From positions 1 to 50,033 of IMG/VR virus record IMGVR_UViG_3300043399_001084: a stretch of 50,033 nt of DNA. One strand, 5' to 3'. This stretch comes from a virus. The notes beneath the pieces are model-generated. The model searched no databases, was not told the DNA's origin, and saw only the letters and a program-made list of their open reading frames with translations. Numbering within the stretch: the stretch's first letter is position 1; every line of letters starts with the position of its first letter. A program made the translations under genes and the position numbers. Below are positions 40,170-47,595 of this stretch, in pieces.

Positions 40170-40382
40170 TTAGACACACTCAACTTTGTCAAGAAACAAG
40201 GGAATGCGGATCAGGTTCTCGGAGTACTCGCGGTTACCCGATCCGCGACGGGCGTGAACCGTGTATTCTTGGGGTTCGATCACAGCCCAGACATCGTTGC
40301 CGATACCTGATTCAGACCAAAGATACGTGCCCATCCACTGGATACGTCCTTCAATAACTTTGACCTTTTGGCCTTTTTCCAC
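40170..40382 (-). CDS. Small hypothetical protein
   Basis: 70 aa, GTG start with AGGAG 6 bases upstream. KGQKVKVIEGRIQWMGTY suggests a KOW/SH3-like small barrel. First gene after an extended early-type promoter. Confidence 0.7.
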   Translation of the reverse strand: MEKGQKVKVIEGRIQWMGTYLWSESGIGNDVWAVIEPQEYTVHARRGSGNREYSENLIRIPLFLDKVECV

Positions 40383-40399
40383 AGACTACTCCTAAAATT

Positions 40400-40442
40400 T
40401 CAGCGTATAAGATATTATACAAGGAATTGGATTTATTGTCAA
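40400..40442 (-). promoter_or_regulatory. Extended early-type promoter
   Basis: Minus strand TTGACA (40442-40437), spacer ATAAATCCAATTCCTTG, TATAAT (40419-40414), leader CTTATACGCTGAA. Confidence 0.85.
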
Positions 40443-40512
40443 ATTATAGGTTATAAAATTCGCACTTAGATTTGTCGATACCTACGGTTCTCCACTTTTG
40501 AGGCATGTTTAC

Positions 40513-40662
40513 TTAGTAATAATAAGCTAGCCAAATTTCAGTAATTTGTTGTTCAAACCAAACTATACCTTTCATGAACACCAATAGTTCTTTATTTGAA
40601 TATAGCTTGTGTAGGCGACTATCTCTGTCATAATGACTTAATATTTGACTTTTTATTTCCAT
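40513..40662 (-). CDS. Small hypothetical protein
   Basis: 49 aa from the ATG at 40662; a longer frame from 40698 overlaps the upstream gene. Helical, Tyr/Trp-rich end (WFEQQITEIWLAYYY). Not recognised. Confidence 0.5.
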   Translation of the reverse strand: MEIKSQILSHYDRDSRLHKLYSNKELLVFMKGIVWFEQQITEIWLAYYY

Positions 40663-40672
40663 TGAAATGCGA

Positions 40673-40852
40673 TTATTTGGAAAATGCAATTTGCACACAT
40701 TTGTACTTTATTTTCTGATTGTTGTCCATTTCCAAACGCATACCCTCGGCCTTATTCACACATTCAATAAGTGTGTCAAAGCTATCTAGATTTCCTGAGG
40801 ATAGCACTACTTGATTAAATCCAACAGTCATATAAAAAATCAGTACAAACAT
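40673..40852 (-). CDS. Small hypothetical protein with hydrophobic start
   Basis: 59 aa (MFVLIFYMTVGFNQVV start, then NLDSFDTLIECVNKAEGMRL). Ends about 10 bases before the next ATG. The start could also be the internal ATG at residue 8. Not recognised. Confidence 0.55.
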   Translation of the reverse strand: MFVLIFYMTVGFNQVVLSSGNLDSFDTLIECVNKAEGMRLEMDNNQKIKYKCVQIAFSK

Positions 40853-40854
40853 TC

Positions 40855-41199
40855 TTAATTTTTTTTAGTCAGAGTTTCAATAGGGGTCGTAAGTTTTTTT
40901 GCCCAAGTAGGTCGAGGGAAACCCTCCATCCAAGGTCCACCTCTAGGTCCATCAATGATCTGTTTTCCAAATTTTTCTTCAAATTTAACCTTACCCTCAC
41001 CATAACTTTGAGGTAACGGTACATTATTTTTTAATACCGCATATGACCTGAGAATGTTATCGTCAGTTTCGTTCTCGACCAACCACTTAATTTTTTGGTC
41101 GTAACTTTTGGATTGTTCTGCATCCAAAAATTCTTCAGAATCCTTAACCTTGAATTCAAATACCCATTTCCAAACTCTTTCGGCTGCTTCTTTATTCAT
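40855..41199 (-). CDS. Hypothetical late protein
   Basis: 114 aa, charged, Trp-rich. AGGAG before the ATG and a TAAATA late core at 41218-41223. GPRGGPWMEGFPRPTWAKK is a distinctive Pro/Trp segment. Not recognised. Confidence 0.7.
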   Translation of the reverse strand: MNKEAAERVWKWVFEFKVKDSEEFLDAEQSKSYDQKIKWLVENETDDNILRSYAVLKNNVPLPQSYGEGKVKFEEKFGKQIIDGPRGGPWMEGFPRPTWAKKLTTPIETLTKKN

Positions 41200-41217
41200 A
41201 ATAGTCTCCTATACTAC

Positions 41218-41223
41218 TATTTA
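41218..41223 (-). promoter_or_regulatory. T4-type late promoter core
   Basis: CTAAATA on the minus strand overlapping the stop of the upstream gene; predicted start 41212. Confidence 0.55.
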
Positions 41224-41442
41224 GAATAGTTTGAAAAGATTGGGCAAAATACCTTTAGTGTTATACTCTTGTTCAATCTTTTTTGCAGCTTCTATGGCCG
41301 CCTCCTCATTATCATATTGAGGGGATGTTCTAATCATACCGCCAGGCACACTGTCGCGGTATAATTCAAATTTCAGAAGCCATTTTTGGGAAAGCGATCC
41401 CTGTTCAGCACCTACAAACTTGATTTCTCGTTTACTGAGCAT
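41221..41442 (-). CDS. Small hypothetical protein
   Basis: 73 aa, alpha/beta (KWLLKFELYRDSVPGGM, then EEAAIEAAKKIEQEY). Overlaps the upstream small gene by 11 bases. Not recognised. Confidence 0.7.
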   Translation of the reverse strand: MLSKREIKFVGAEQGSLSQKWLLKFELYRDSVPGGMIRTSPQYDNEEAAIEAAKKIEQEYNTKGILPNLFKLF

Positions 41443-41584
41443 TTTTAGCTACTCGCATAAGCTTATACAGGTACACTGCCACATAATCGGCGATGGCATC
41501 TACCTGCATTGTAATCACACCTGCCTCAATAGTCATAAGAAGAATTTCCAGTTCTTCATCTGTAAGAATGTCAAAGTCTCTCAT
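41432..41584 (-). CDS. Small hypothetical protein
   Basis: 50 aa (MRDFDILTDEELEILLM start), helical. ATGA overlap with the gene upstream at 41581. Part of a chain of overlapping genes. Confidence 0.65.
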   Translation of the reverse strand: MRDFDILTDEELEILLMTIEAGVITMQVDAIADYVAVYLYKLMRVAKNAQ

Positions 41585-41811
41585 TCGTCATCCCCCATTA
41601 CAAAAGTAAATAGAACCCATTTAGCACAATTGATTGCTTGCTTTGCTTCTTCGGGTTTACCCTGATTAATAAGGGAAAAGGCCCGATCCATAACACTTGA
41701 TGCGTACATTACGGGACCAAATTTTTTGAAAATTTCATTATCGACTGTGGTTTGGTTAAGTTTAGCTACTGAGCACCCACAAATTAGAAATTCATTTTCA
41801 ATGTGGCTCAT
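41581..41811 (-). CDS. Conserved small phage protein
   Basis: 76 aa. Helical; INQGKPEEAKQAINCAKWVLF resembles a recurring small phage family. ATGA overlaps on both sides. Confidence 0.7.
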   Translation of the reverse strand: MSHIENEFLICGCSVAKLNQTTVDNEIFKKFGPVMYASSVMDRAFSLINQGKPEEAKQAINCAKWVLFTFVMGDDE

Positions 41812-41978
41812 GCTACGTATTTCCCGAATTCGTAAAAAACGGCGTCGATGGAATCGTTCCAGCCATCTGATCCCACTTCAAACTGATAAACAGCTTCCGC
41901 CATTACGATAAAGTCCTCTAGCTCATTCTCAGGGAGAAGAAAAACGTTTTGCCTAAAAACTACCCTAGTAATTTTCAT
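41808..41978 (-). CDS. Small hypothetical protein
   Basis: 56 aa (MKITRVVFRQNVFLLPENEL start, then AVYQFEVGSDGW). ATGA overlap with the next gene and a 4-base overlap with the preceding gene. Real because it fits the overlap chain exactly. Confidence 0.65.
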   Translation of the reverse strand: MKITRVVFRQNVFLLPENELEDFIVMAEAVYQFEVGSDGWNDSIDAVFYEFGKYVA

Positions 41979-42256
41979 GCGTCCGCCTCAATCATGTTTG
42001 CAGGTACACGCCACATCGTGCTTCCAACCTGAACCGTGATAAACTTGCGGGCGATCTTAGTGATCTTGCCGTAGCTGATTTCATTCCGCTTGCTGTTGCG
42101 GAATTTGACATCGCTGCCAACTTTGAAGTTATACCTGATATTCGCTTTTGCGATGTTAGAGCGTGCGAATTTTACAGCCATGATAACGCTATCCAGCTGG
42201 TCGTTGGTCAGACCATTGAACATGATGGCGTGATTGATTTCGGAGATAGTAGGCAT
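41975..42256 (-). CDS. Conserved small phage protein with SH3/KOW-like end
   Basis: 93 aa from the ATG at 42256 (AAGGTAAAG upstream). TISEINHAIMFNGLTNDQLDSVIMAVKFAR is a helical pair; VGSDVKFRNSKRNEISYGKITKI then WRVPANMI is a small barrel. A family frequent in large phages; function unknown. Confidence 0.75.
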   Translation of the reverse strand: MPTISEINHAIMFNGLTNDQLDSVIMAVKFARSNIAKANIRYNFKVGSDVKFRNSKRNEISYGKITKIARKFITVQVGSTMWRVPANMIEADA

Positions 42257-42269
42257 TGTCTTTACCTTT

Positions 42270-42578
42270 TTAGATTTTGACGCGGTTATCCGCCAGGAAC
42301 TTTTCCATGCCAGCTTTGCTGACCTCGTAGCCACCTTCCTTGAGCCACCGCTTGATGTGGGGCAGGAGATAACCCTTCGATTCCAGAATCGTCAGCGGGG
42401 ACTCACCCCCATCCAGTCTGGCAAAGTATTCCTCAACCGTGAAGTTTTTGACCAGGAAAGTCAGAAACGAACCCCGTCCACCACGCTTGAAGCGTGCGAC
42501 AAACTTGCCCTCGTACATGGCGTACTCGCCCGAAGTAAACTTGGACTTGTCAAACTTGGTCACGATAGCTCCGTTCAT
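42270..42578 (-). CDS. Conserved small phage protein
   Basis: 102 aa, basic. FVARFKRGGRGSFLTFLVKN then EEYFARLDGGESPLTILESKGYL and a C-terminal helix. Only about 7 bases of leader follow the predicted +1 and no ribosome site is seen. Function unknown. Confidence 0.75.
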   Translation of the reverse strand: MNGAIVTKFDKSKFTSGEYAMYEGKFVARFKRGGRGSFLTFLVKNFTVEEYFARLDGGESPLTILESKGYLLPHIKRWLKEGGYEVSKAGMEKFLADNRVKI

Positions 42579-42591
42579 TCACTATACCGCT

Positions 42592-42620
42592 ATTATAGTA
42601 CCAATCCGATTTATTGTCAA
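42592..42620 (-). promoter_or_regulatory. Early-type promoter
   Basis: Minus strand TTGACA (42620-42615), spacer ATAAATCGGATTGGTAC, TATAAT (42597-42592), leader GCGGTATAGTGAATG. Confidence 0.85.
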
Positions 42621-42628
42621 ACTTTGGG

Positions 42629-42961
42629 TCAGAGGTAACCCAGAGCCCGGCCCCAGCGACGGGCAGCAGCCTTGTCGTCAAGACCCAGATCCTTACACAC
42701 ACGGTCAGCCATCTTGTCACCCTCTTCGCGCAGCGCCTTGAACGCCTCACGGTCACCTTTGGTGTAGGAGTGATCCGCCCAGTTAGCGAGGTCAAACTCA
42801 CAAGTGACGGGCATGGTCATGTCCGCACCGCTGTGGAATCGTGCCATGCGCCACACGTATGCAGCAAACCCGAAACCTTTAGGTTTCGTGGACCTAAGAC
42901 CTTTACGGCCCTTGACGGCGTCAAGAACCAGGGAGTACTCGGGAGCGGTATAGTTAGCCAT
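42629..42961 (-). CDS. Conserved phage protein, GC-rich gene
   Basis: 110 aa. GFGFAAYVWRMARFHSGADMTMPVTC, then DREAFKALREEGDKMADRVC and RRWGRALGYL, match a conserved phage family, function unknown. GC-rich codon use. Extended early-type promoter upstream; GAGGAA before the start. Confidence 0.8.
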   Translation of the reverse strand: MANYTAPEYSLVLDAVKGRKGLRSTKPKGFGFAAYVWRMARFHSGADMTMPVTCEFDLANWADHSYTKGDREAFKALREEGDKMADRVCKDLGLDDKAAARRWGRALGYL

Positions 42962-42979
42962 TGCTTTTTCCTCAAAATT

Positions 42980-43022
42980 CAGCGTATAACCGTATTATAG
43001 AACCAATCCGATTTATTGTCAA
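42980..43022 (-). promoter_or_regulatory. Extended early-type promoter
   Basis: Minus strand TTGACA (43022-43017), spacer ATAAATCGGATTGGTTC, TATAAT (42999-42994), leader GTTATACGCTGAA. Confidence 0.88.
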
Positions 43023-43471
43023 TCTACTGATTCCAGCCTAGACCTGATCTCCAGATAGAATTTTTGGTATTTTGCGATGCGAGCAATGTCTTTGTCAGAC
43101 ACACCTTTTAGACGGCGAATATCGGTATTGTGCCTGAGGTCTGCTAGTTTCACTCGCATTGCATCAACATTGGCAAAAACACACTCTTTATACTCATCGT
43201 ATGTTTGTCCCGGCTGTTTTGTCAAGGCTTTGATGCCTGCAATGACCCGCTCGCTAATGCCTGCATCACGAAGGTCTTTATAAGTAACATCAGTATCCTC
43301 GATAACGTCGTGACCCAATGCCATGCACATTAGTTCCTCGTCGTCGGATTTGAGGTAATGCATTACTTTAAGCGGATGCAGAATGTAGGGATTCCCACCT
43401 TTGTCAAACTGACCATGATGGGCGTTAGTTGCAATAACTAACATCTTGTCTAACATTTCACCCTTTTTCAC
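43019..43471 (-). CDS. HD-domain (p)ppGpp hydrolase-like protein (MESH1/SpoT type)
   Basis: 150 aa from a GTG at 43471 that has AAGGAG 6 bases upstream; an earlier in-frame GTG at 43489 precedes that site. Motifs: AHHGQFDKGGNPYILHPLKV, ALGHDVIEDTDVTYKDL with the HD and ED pairs, ALTK, and KLADLRHNTD. No synthetase domain, so it is a stand-alone hydrolase type. Known: converts (p)ppGpp to GDP/GTP and pyrophosphate. Inferred: prevents a host stringent response during infection. Confidence 0.88.
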   Translation of the reverse strand: MKKGEMLDKMLVIATNAHHGQFDKGGNPYILHPLKVMHYLKSDDEELMCMALGHDVIEDTDVTYKDLRDAGISERVIAGIKALTKQPGQTYDEYKECVFANVDAMRVKLADLRHNTDIRRLKGVSDKDIARIAKYQKFYLEIRSRLESVD

Positions 43472-43495
43472 ACCATTCTCCTTTTTCACAATTTT

Positions 43496-43524
43496 ATATT
43501 ATCAAATAATAGATTTATTGTCAA
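43496..43524 (-). promoter_or_regulatory. Sigma70-type promoter of the HD hydrolase
   Basis: Minus strand TTGACA (43524-43519), spacer beginning ATAAATC as in the early set, TAATAT (43501-43496). Confidence 0.65.
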
Positions 43525-43526
43525 TC

Positions 43527-43560
43527 CAAAAAAAAGCCCCGTTTCCGGGGCTATTTTTTA
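43527..43560 (-). terminator. Rho-independent terminator
   Basis: AGCCCCG and CGGGGCT around a four-base loop, followed on the minus strand by eight T. It ends the gene at 43558 and overlaps its last bases. Confidence 0.9.
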
Positions 43561-43830
43561 TCGCTTGTTGCCTTGATTTACAAAGTCATACATCTTTTGA
43601 GCAGTCTCCAAAACTTTATCAAGTCCTGGAAACTCAGGCATTCCCACTTTGGTAGTAACGATGCCTTTCTCATCACGTTGGGCAGTTACTTCCCAACCCA
43701 TATATTTGGTACGATACTCTTCAGCTACTAGGTCTTTAGCCATAGCTAAGATTTCAGTACGGATCTCGTATCCGTTTTTTGTAAACTTTACTTCGGGCAG
43801 TTTAGGTGCCCAGTCTTTATTTTCAAACAT
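43558..43830 (-). CDS. Conserved T4-like phage protein, late
   Basis: 90 aa. PKLPEVKFTKNGYEIRTEILAMAKD then MGWEV is a pattern I recognise from T4-like aquatic phages; function unknown. AAGGAG before the ATG; TAAATA late core at 43853-43858; terminator at the end, so it is a single-gene late unit. Confidence 0.8.
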   Translation of the reverse strand: MFENKDWAPKLPEVKFTKNGYEIRTEILAMAKDLVAEEYRTKYMGWEVTAQRDEKGIVTTKVGMPEFPGLDKVLETAQKMYDFVNQGNKR

Positions 43831-43852
43831 GTGTGTCTCCTTGTGTGTAAGT

Positions 43853-43858
43853 TATTTA
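43853..43858 (-). promoter_or_regulatory. T4-type late promoter core
   Basis: GGTAAATAAC on the minus strand; predicted start 43847. Confidence 0.6.
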
Positions 43859-43861
43859 CCG

Positions 43862-43966
43862 TTATAGGTAAGGTGTTTTATTTTTTGTTCTGTGTTCTTG
43901 GTATTCACGAATAGATGCTATAAGTGCTTTGCCAATGTCTAGTAATCTTGCTAATAGTGGCTTCAT
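43862..43966 (-). CDS. Very small hypothetical protein
   Basis: 34 aa (MKPLLARLLDIGKALIASI start), a basic amphipathic helix. AAGGGG 8 bases upstream; ATGA overlap with the next upstream gene. Confidence 0.55.
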   Translation of the reverse strand: MKPLLARLLDIGKALIASIREYQEHRTKNKTPYL

Positions 43967-44130
43967 GCTATAAATCCCCTTGAGATTTTTTCTGTAAACT
44001 CACGTTCTAATCTTTCTACATCACCTGCAGTTTTGGGATTATGAGCCGTGATGTACTCTTCCATACGCTTACCATAGTTATCCATACGGACAATTTTAGC
44101 TAAAATAAAATCAATGATATAATAGAACAT
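43963..44130 (-). CDS. Small hypothetical protein
   Basis: 55 aa (MFYYIIDFILAKIV start, then EEYITAHNPKTAGDVERL). The end resembles DUF3563-like small proteins. GGGAGGT precedes the start. Short N-terminal hydrophobic helix. Confidence 0.6.
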   Translation of the reverse strand: MFYYIIDFILAKIVRMDNYGKRMEEYITAHNPKTAGDVERLEREFTEKISRGFIA

Positions 44131-44132
44131 GA

Positions 44133-44348
44133 TTACCTCCCAAAGAATTCTTTGGAAGTTGCCAATTTTCCTAGTTTGGTTGCGGTTTCAATACTGGTAG
44201 CAACGGCTGCTTTAGTGTAAGCTGTTTGAGCATCGACAAATTCTTCCATGATTGTGGCTAGTCTGTCGTTTGTAACGAATGTAGCAATAAATTGTTTCTT
44301 GCCACCTTGAATTGTGTCGATAAAGGCGTTAGCCATAAAGTTTAGCAT
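44133..44348 (-). CDS. Phasin-like small helical protein
   Basis: 71 aa. NAFIDTIQGGKKQFIATFV, then VDAQTAYTKAAVATSIETATKLG, resembles phasin-type helical segments. AGGAG before the start and a late core at 44385-44390. Function unknown. Confidence 0.7.
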   Translation of the reverse strand: MLNFMANAFIDTIQGGKKQFIATFVTNDRLATIMEEFVDAQTAYTKAAVATSIETATKLGKLATSKEFFGR

Positions 44349-44384
44349 AATAATTCTCCTGTGTGTGTAAAGTTATTATACTAC

Positions 44385-44390
44385 TATTTA
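44385..44390 (-). promoter_or_regulatory. T4-type late promoter core
   Basis: CATAAATAG on the minus strand; predicted start 44379. Confidence 0.6.
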
Positions 44391-44430
44391 TGTCGCAACG
44401 CAACATAAAAACTGCTACTATTTGCCCAGA

Positions 44431-44598
44431 TTAACCGCCTCTTGTACTGCGTTTAGTTTTCTTGGGAGTAACTACCGCTGAAGTTGATGTTGAACTAACT
44501 TTACCTTCAGTCTTTTTCTTTCTACCTTTAGTTTTCTCAGGCTTAGATGCGTTTTTAGCTTCTAGCGCAGACTTTAATATACTTGACAGTGATTTCAT
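44431..44598 (-). CDS. Lys-rich small protein (histone-like tail)
   Basis: 55 aa. Helical N-terminus MKSLSSILKSALEAK, then a very basic part (KPEKTKGRKKKTEGK, TPKKTKRSTRGG). No ribosome site is visible. Inferred: DNA- or RNA-binding, perhaps packaged in the head. Reads like the tail of the protein at 8746. Confidence 0.6.
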   Translation of the reverse strand: MKSLSSILKSALEAKNASKPEKTKGRKKKTEGKVSSTSTSAVVTPKKTKRSTRGG

Positions 44599-45002
44599 TT
44601 TATTTTTATACTCTCCAAATAATCTTTTAAATTACCGTACAAACTAACCATCATGGCTATACGACTATCGTATAATCGTATTATAAATTTGCCCTTTGTA
44701 GTATTTACATCCAAATAATAGGGACAAGCTATTTTTTTGCTAAGTTGAAGGGCGAATGAATGATAAGTTACTGCGATACTGCCTGCAGGTATCTCATACT
44801 CATAGAATTCAATTTCAGCCAATTTGAATGCTTGATCGCCACGTTCAGTAAGTCTCAATCCACCACTTCTACCTGTAAACCACCATTTAGTCAATAAATC
44901 ATTGGATTTAAGCCTACCGCTCAAATCATAGTTGAGATTTTTTGGTATTTGACCTAGAACCAACTCAGTGATTTTTAGCTTGGTGTCTAAAGTATTATGC
45001 AT
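44595..45002 (-). CDS. Conserved phage protein, winged-helix-like
   Basis: 135 aa from the ATG at 45002, which overlaps the previous gene by 8 bases. SNDLLTKWWFTGRSGGLRLTERGDQAF resembles a wing region and is shared with T4-like phage proteins by my recollection. Function unknown. Confidence 0.75.
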   Translation of the reverse strand: MHNTLDTKLKITELVLGQIPKNLNYDLSGRLKSNDLLTKWWFTGRSGGLRLTERGDQAFKLAEIEFYEYEIPAGSIAVTYHSFALQLSKKIACPYYLDVNTTKGKFIIRLYDSRIAMMVSLYGNLKDYLESIKIK

Positions 45003-45288
45003 CAGGGTAAACAATAGTACCAGAATTCATAAACACAACTGTAAATTTATTTGTTTTGAATTGTGAGTTCAATTTTCTACATAAATTTCTAGCATGACCT
45101 GGATTACTGAAACTTGTTTTTTTATATTTGGGAGTTGATTCGTTATTTAAGTAATGAGCAGTTTTAAGGTTAAAAGGCTGCCCGTCATAAAATACAGACC
45201 ACACGCCATAAGCTTCTACAATTTGATCTACTTTGTAGGTAGTTTTGTCTACCATTTCTGCTAGTACTTTAGGCTGTGTTCTTGCCAT
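44995..45288 (-). CDS. Conserved small phage protein
   Basis: 97 aa. YKVDQIVEAYGVWSVFYDGQPFNL then NPGHARNLCRKLNSQF; alpha/beta, function unknown. Shares one base with the upstream stop. Confidence 0.75.
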   Translation of the reverse strand: MARTQPKVLAEMVDKTTYKVDQIVEAYGVWSVFYDGQPFNLKTAHYLNNESTPKYKKTSFSNPGHARNLCRKLNSQFKTNKFTVVFMNSGTIVYPDA

Positions 45289-45515
45289 TAAAATTTACCA
45301 CCATTTACTTCTATTTTTATTACTTCGTCTTTGCTATCTGTTTTATTGATTATCGAATAATAATCATGTAATAATTTAGATAACTCGTCCCTGAGAATTC
45401 TGGCGTCATTAATAGGCATCCTATAATCAACGCTGCCACCCCTACCGTCTAAATAAGACACTTTTTCTATGAATTGTTTGATTGCTGACATAAGACTATT
45501 TATCTTATTTTGCAA
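45288..45515 (-). CDS. Small helical phage protein
   Basis: 75 aa from 45515. A second in-frame ATG at 45491 is exactly at the predicted +1 of a late promoter (TAAATA 45502-45497), so late transcripts would give a 67-aa form and readthrough transcripts the longer one. SVDYRMPINDARILRDELSKLL is a helical segment of a recurring phage family. Confidence 0.7.
   Translation of the reverse strand: MQNKINSLMSAIKQFIEKVSYLDGRGGSVDYRMPINDARILRDELSKLLHDYYSIINKTDSKDEVIKIEVNGGKF
45497..45502 (-). promoter_or_regulatory. T4-type late promoter core, leaderless context
   Basis: GATAAATAG on the minus strand; predicted start 45491, an ATG. Confidence 0.55.
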
Positions 45516-45954
45516 TCTCCTCTACACTTTTAAAAGGGCCCACATATTTATAGCGTTGAATAAAAATATACTTGGGGCAGAACTGAACACCTAGTTCTTC
45601 GTTTTCGGGAAACTTAAACCATCCTGCTGCGTGATAGCATTTGCTGTTATTACTTTTAGTAAACAAGTGTAATTTACGATGAATATCAAATATAGAGTTG
45701 TATATCCTTTTAGGAGTAGGATATTGTTGAAAGGGTAGGGGAGTTTTATGCTTTTCAATCTTGACGTTGGTAAAATCAATCTTTAGTTGCTTTTTGATTG
45801 CTGCTGTATTCTTAAAATGCTCTACGCTACCGTTAAGCTTTAAATCGTATCCTTCAGGGCTAGCAATTACATTCCCAACTTTCTCTTTACCATCGGTAAT
45901 AACCCAAAACTTATCTTTAACTACAGGTTTAGCAATTAGTGTTTTCGTCGTCAT
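45505..45954 (-). CDS. Conserved T4-like phage protein
   Basis: 149 aa. FWVITDGKEKVGNVIASPEGYDL (beta), then KRIYNSIFDIHRKLH and CYHAAGWFKF. A pattern I associate with proteins of T4-like aquatic phages; function unknown. Overlaps both neighbours. Confidence 0.75.
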   Translation of the reverse strand: MTTKTLIAKPVVKDKFWVITDGKEKVGNVIASPEGYDLKLNGSVEHFKNTAAIKKQLKIDFTNVKIEKHKTPLPFQQYPTPKRIYNSIFDIHRKLHLFTKSNNSKCYHAAGWFKFPENEELGVQFCPKYIFIQRYKYVGPFKSVEEIAK

Positions 45955-46228
45955 GTTCTATCCATTTTTTGTTACTATAGTCCCAATGTCTATTATCATA
46001 TATTTTAGCACATACTGCATACGAAAGCAACCCCAGTAGTATACTGATACCACCATGATCTTTGCCCACAATAGAGGTATCAATGTTGAAATCAAAAAGG
46101 GTTTGATCCTGTTTGTAAATTTCAAATTCCCAATATTTGTTTTGGGTAATTTTACCATAGCGATTATAAATGTTCTCAAATAAATCCCTACTGCGGGGAT
46201 TAAGTATAGAGAATGATAGGTTAATCAT
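45929..46228 (-). CDS. Hypothetical protein
   Basis: 99 aa from the ATG at 46228 inside the end of the upstream gene. Contains a hydrophobic segment GGISILLGLLSYAVC, possibly membrane-associated or buried. Not recognised. Confidence 0.65.
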   Translation of the reverse strand: MINLSFSILNPRSRDLFENIYNRYGKITQNKYWEFEIYKQDQTLFDFNIDTSIVGKDHGGISILLGLLSYAVCAKIYDNRHWDYSNKKWIEHDDENTNC

Positions 46229-46430
46229 TTTTCTTAAACTCCATATATGGGGCAATATCGTTGTCAAAAATTTGTGCCATTTGACTCCAAAGAATCTTTG
46301 CTTCTCGTTCAGTCATGCCACTACTGATATTGTTTACAAAATCTCCTAATGTATGTTCTTGCTTTCTTAATCCATAATCATGGCGGAAAGTATAGCACAT
46401 ACTAGTAATAATTTCTTCTCTTGTTTTCAT
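46221..46430 (-). CDS. Small helical phage protein
   Basis: 69 aa. EEIITSMCYTFRHDYGL then SGMTEREAKILWSQMAQIFDNDI; looks like a compact helical domain. ATGA overlap with the upstream gene. Confidence 0.7.
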   Translation of the reverse strand: MKTREEIITSMCYTFRHDYGLRKQEHTLGDFVNNISSGMTEREAKILWSQMAQIFDNDIAPYMEFKKND

Positions 46431-46657
46431 AATTTCAATAGATATGCTGTTACGTCGGCACTGTTAACGATAGCCAAGTCTTGGGGGTATTTGTTGTATT
46501 CCCAAGTTTGCTTATTAGCAAGCTTTTTAATTTTAACCATTTTAGGTGTAAGTTTAATCACTTTAGCTACCATAAGACTATTATGGTATGGTGCAACCAC
46601 ACAATCACCCAAATTAATCTGCCTGCCTAATTTATCCCTATGTTCGCTGTCAGCCAT
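46427..46657 (-). CDS. Small SH3/KOW-like protein
   Basis: 76 aa from the ATG at 46657. QINLGDCVVAPYHNSLMVAKVIKLTPKMVKI is a small beta barrel of the type that binds RNA or protein. Function unknown. Confidence 0.7.
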   Translation of the reverse strand: MADSEHRDKLGRQINLGDCVVAPYHNSLMVAKVIKLTPKMVKIKKLANKQTWEYNKYPQDLAIVNSADVTAYLLKL

Positions 46658-47114
46658 TTTTTTCTTCCTTAACCAATTCACACACCATCAAAAATTTGTC
46701 ATAAGCATCTTTGACGGCAGGATGGGTCATGAGTTTTTCGGCTTCCTCAATCATAGCCTTGACACCAACCTCAGCAATAGTACGGGCAGCGGGCCATTGT
46801 AATGTTCTAGCTTCGTCCCCCCAAACTGTGATAAGATTGTGCCATGCCTCTCGTTCAGCATCACTAAGTGGCATACGCCTTGTTTGAACTTTGCTGGCAT
46901 CCATGATAGCTTTAGCAATAGCATCTTCTGCTGTTTGCCCAGCAGCAATCATAGCAGCGTGATTGGGATTGATGTTGTAGCGGCGACTTATCCCACCTGG
47001 ATAACAAACAACCACATGGGTACCTTTAGGATAGGAATCCATAAGCTCATTGTCATATTCATAGACAGGCTCATATTTTCTGCCCACTTTTTTATAGAAG
47101 GTAGTTTTCTTCAT
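46650..47114 (-). CDS. Conserved phage protein
   Basis: 154 aa. VGRKYEPVYEYDNEL, SYPKGTHVVVCYPGGISRRYNI and AEDAIAKAIMDASK match a family widespread in large phages; function unknown. ATGA overlap with the upstream gene. Confidence 0.8.
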   Translation of the reverse strand: MKKTTFYKKVGRKYEPVYEYDNELMDSYPKGTHVVVCYPGGISRRYNINPNHAAMIAAGQTAEDAIAKAIMDASKVQTRRMPLSDAEREAWHNLITVWGDEARTLQWPAARTIAEVGVKAMIEEAEKLMTHPAVKDAYDKFLMVCELVKEEKNG

Positions 47115-47362
47115 GGCTTCATGTATTTCTGCAAAATTCGTTGAGCGATGTTAAATTCAGTTTTTTTAGATAAGCTTTGTTCCAATACTTCCATCAATAA
47201 TAGCATTTGTAATTTTTCTACAATAGCTAACTCACCTTCAGAAAGTCCAGATTTGAAATATTCCAGTTCTTCAGTTGTTTGAATGTTCCATAGGATATCA
47301 AGATACCAACATTCTATCAATGATAAACCTTCTATCCTTATAGGACCTTCTTCAAAATCCAT
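47111..47362 (-). CDS. Small hypothetical protein
   Basis: 83 aa from the ATG at 47362, overlapping the previous stop by one base. Acidic, helical. Not recognised. Confidence 0.7.
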   Translation of the reverse strand: MDFEEGPIRIEGLSLIECWYLDILWNIQTTEELEYFKSGLSEGELAIVEKLQMLLLMEVLEQSLSKKTEFNIAQRILQKYMKP

Positions 47363-47595
47363 TATCCCCCCAGTTGCTCCCAAACATACTCACTTTCTTT
47401 CATATATGCTACTGGCTTGATCCAACCATTTTCAATACATTCAATAAGAAATCGTTTATGGTTTTGTGGGCAATTAGCATCAATTTCAAAGCCTGCTCTA
47501 GGAGCAGATTGTAAACCTACGTTAAAATAAAAATCTTTGTCCCCTCGTCTAATAGTTTTCAACTTGTCTGCGGGCACTGAAATTTTATACTTCAT
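47362..47595 (-). CDS. Conserved small phage protein
   Basis: 77 aa. ISVPADKLKTIRRGDKDFYFNVGLQSAPRAG then CPQNHKRFLIECIENGWI. Overlaps the exonuclease stop by one base; same transcript. Function unknown. Confidence 0.75.
   Translation of the reverse strand: MKYKISVPADKLKTIRRGDKDFYFNVGLQSAPRAGFEIDANCPQNHKRFLIECIENGWIKPVAYMKESEYVWEQLGG

Noticed and set aside
40444-40506. 20-aa minus-strand frame between 40513 and the promoter at 40442
   Set aside because: Too short, no ribosome site, no similarity; could be a leader peptide but unsupported.
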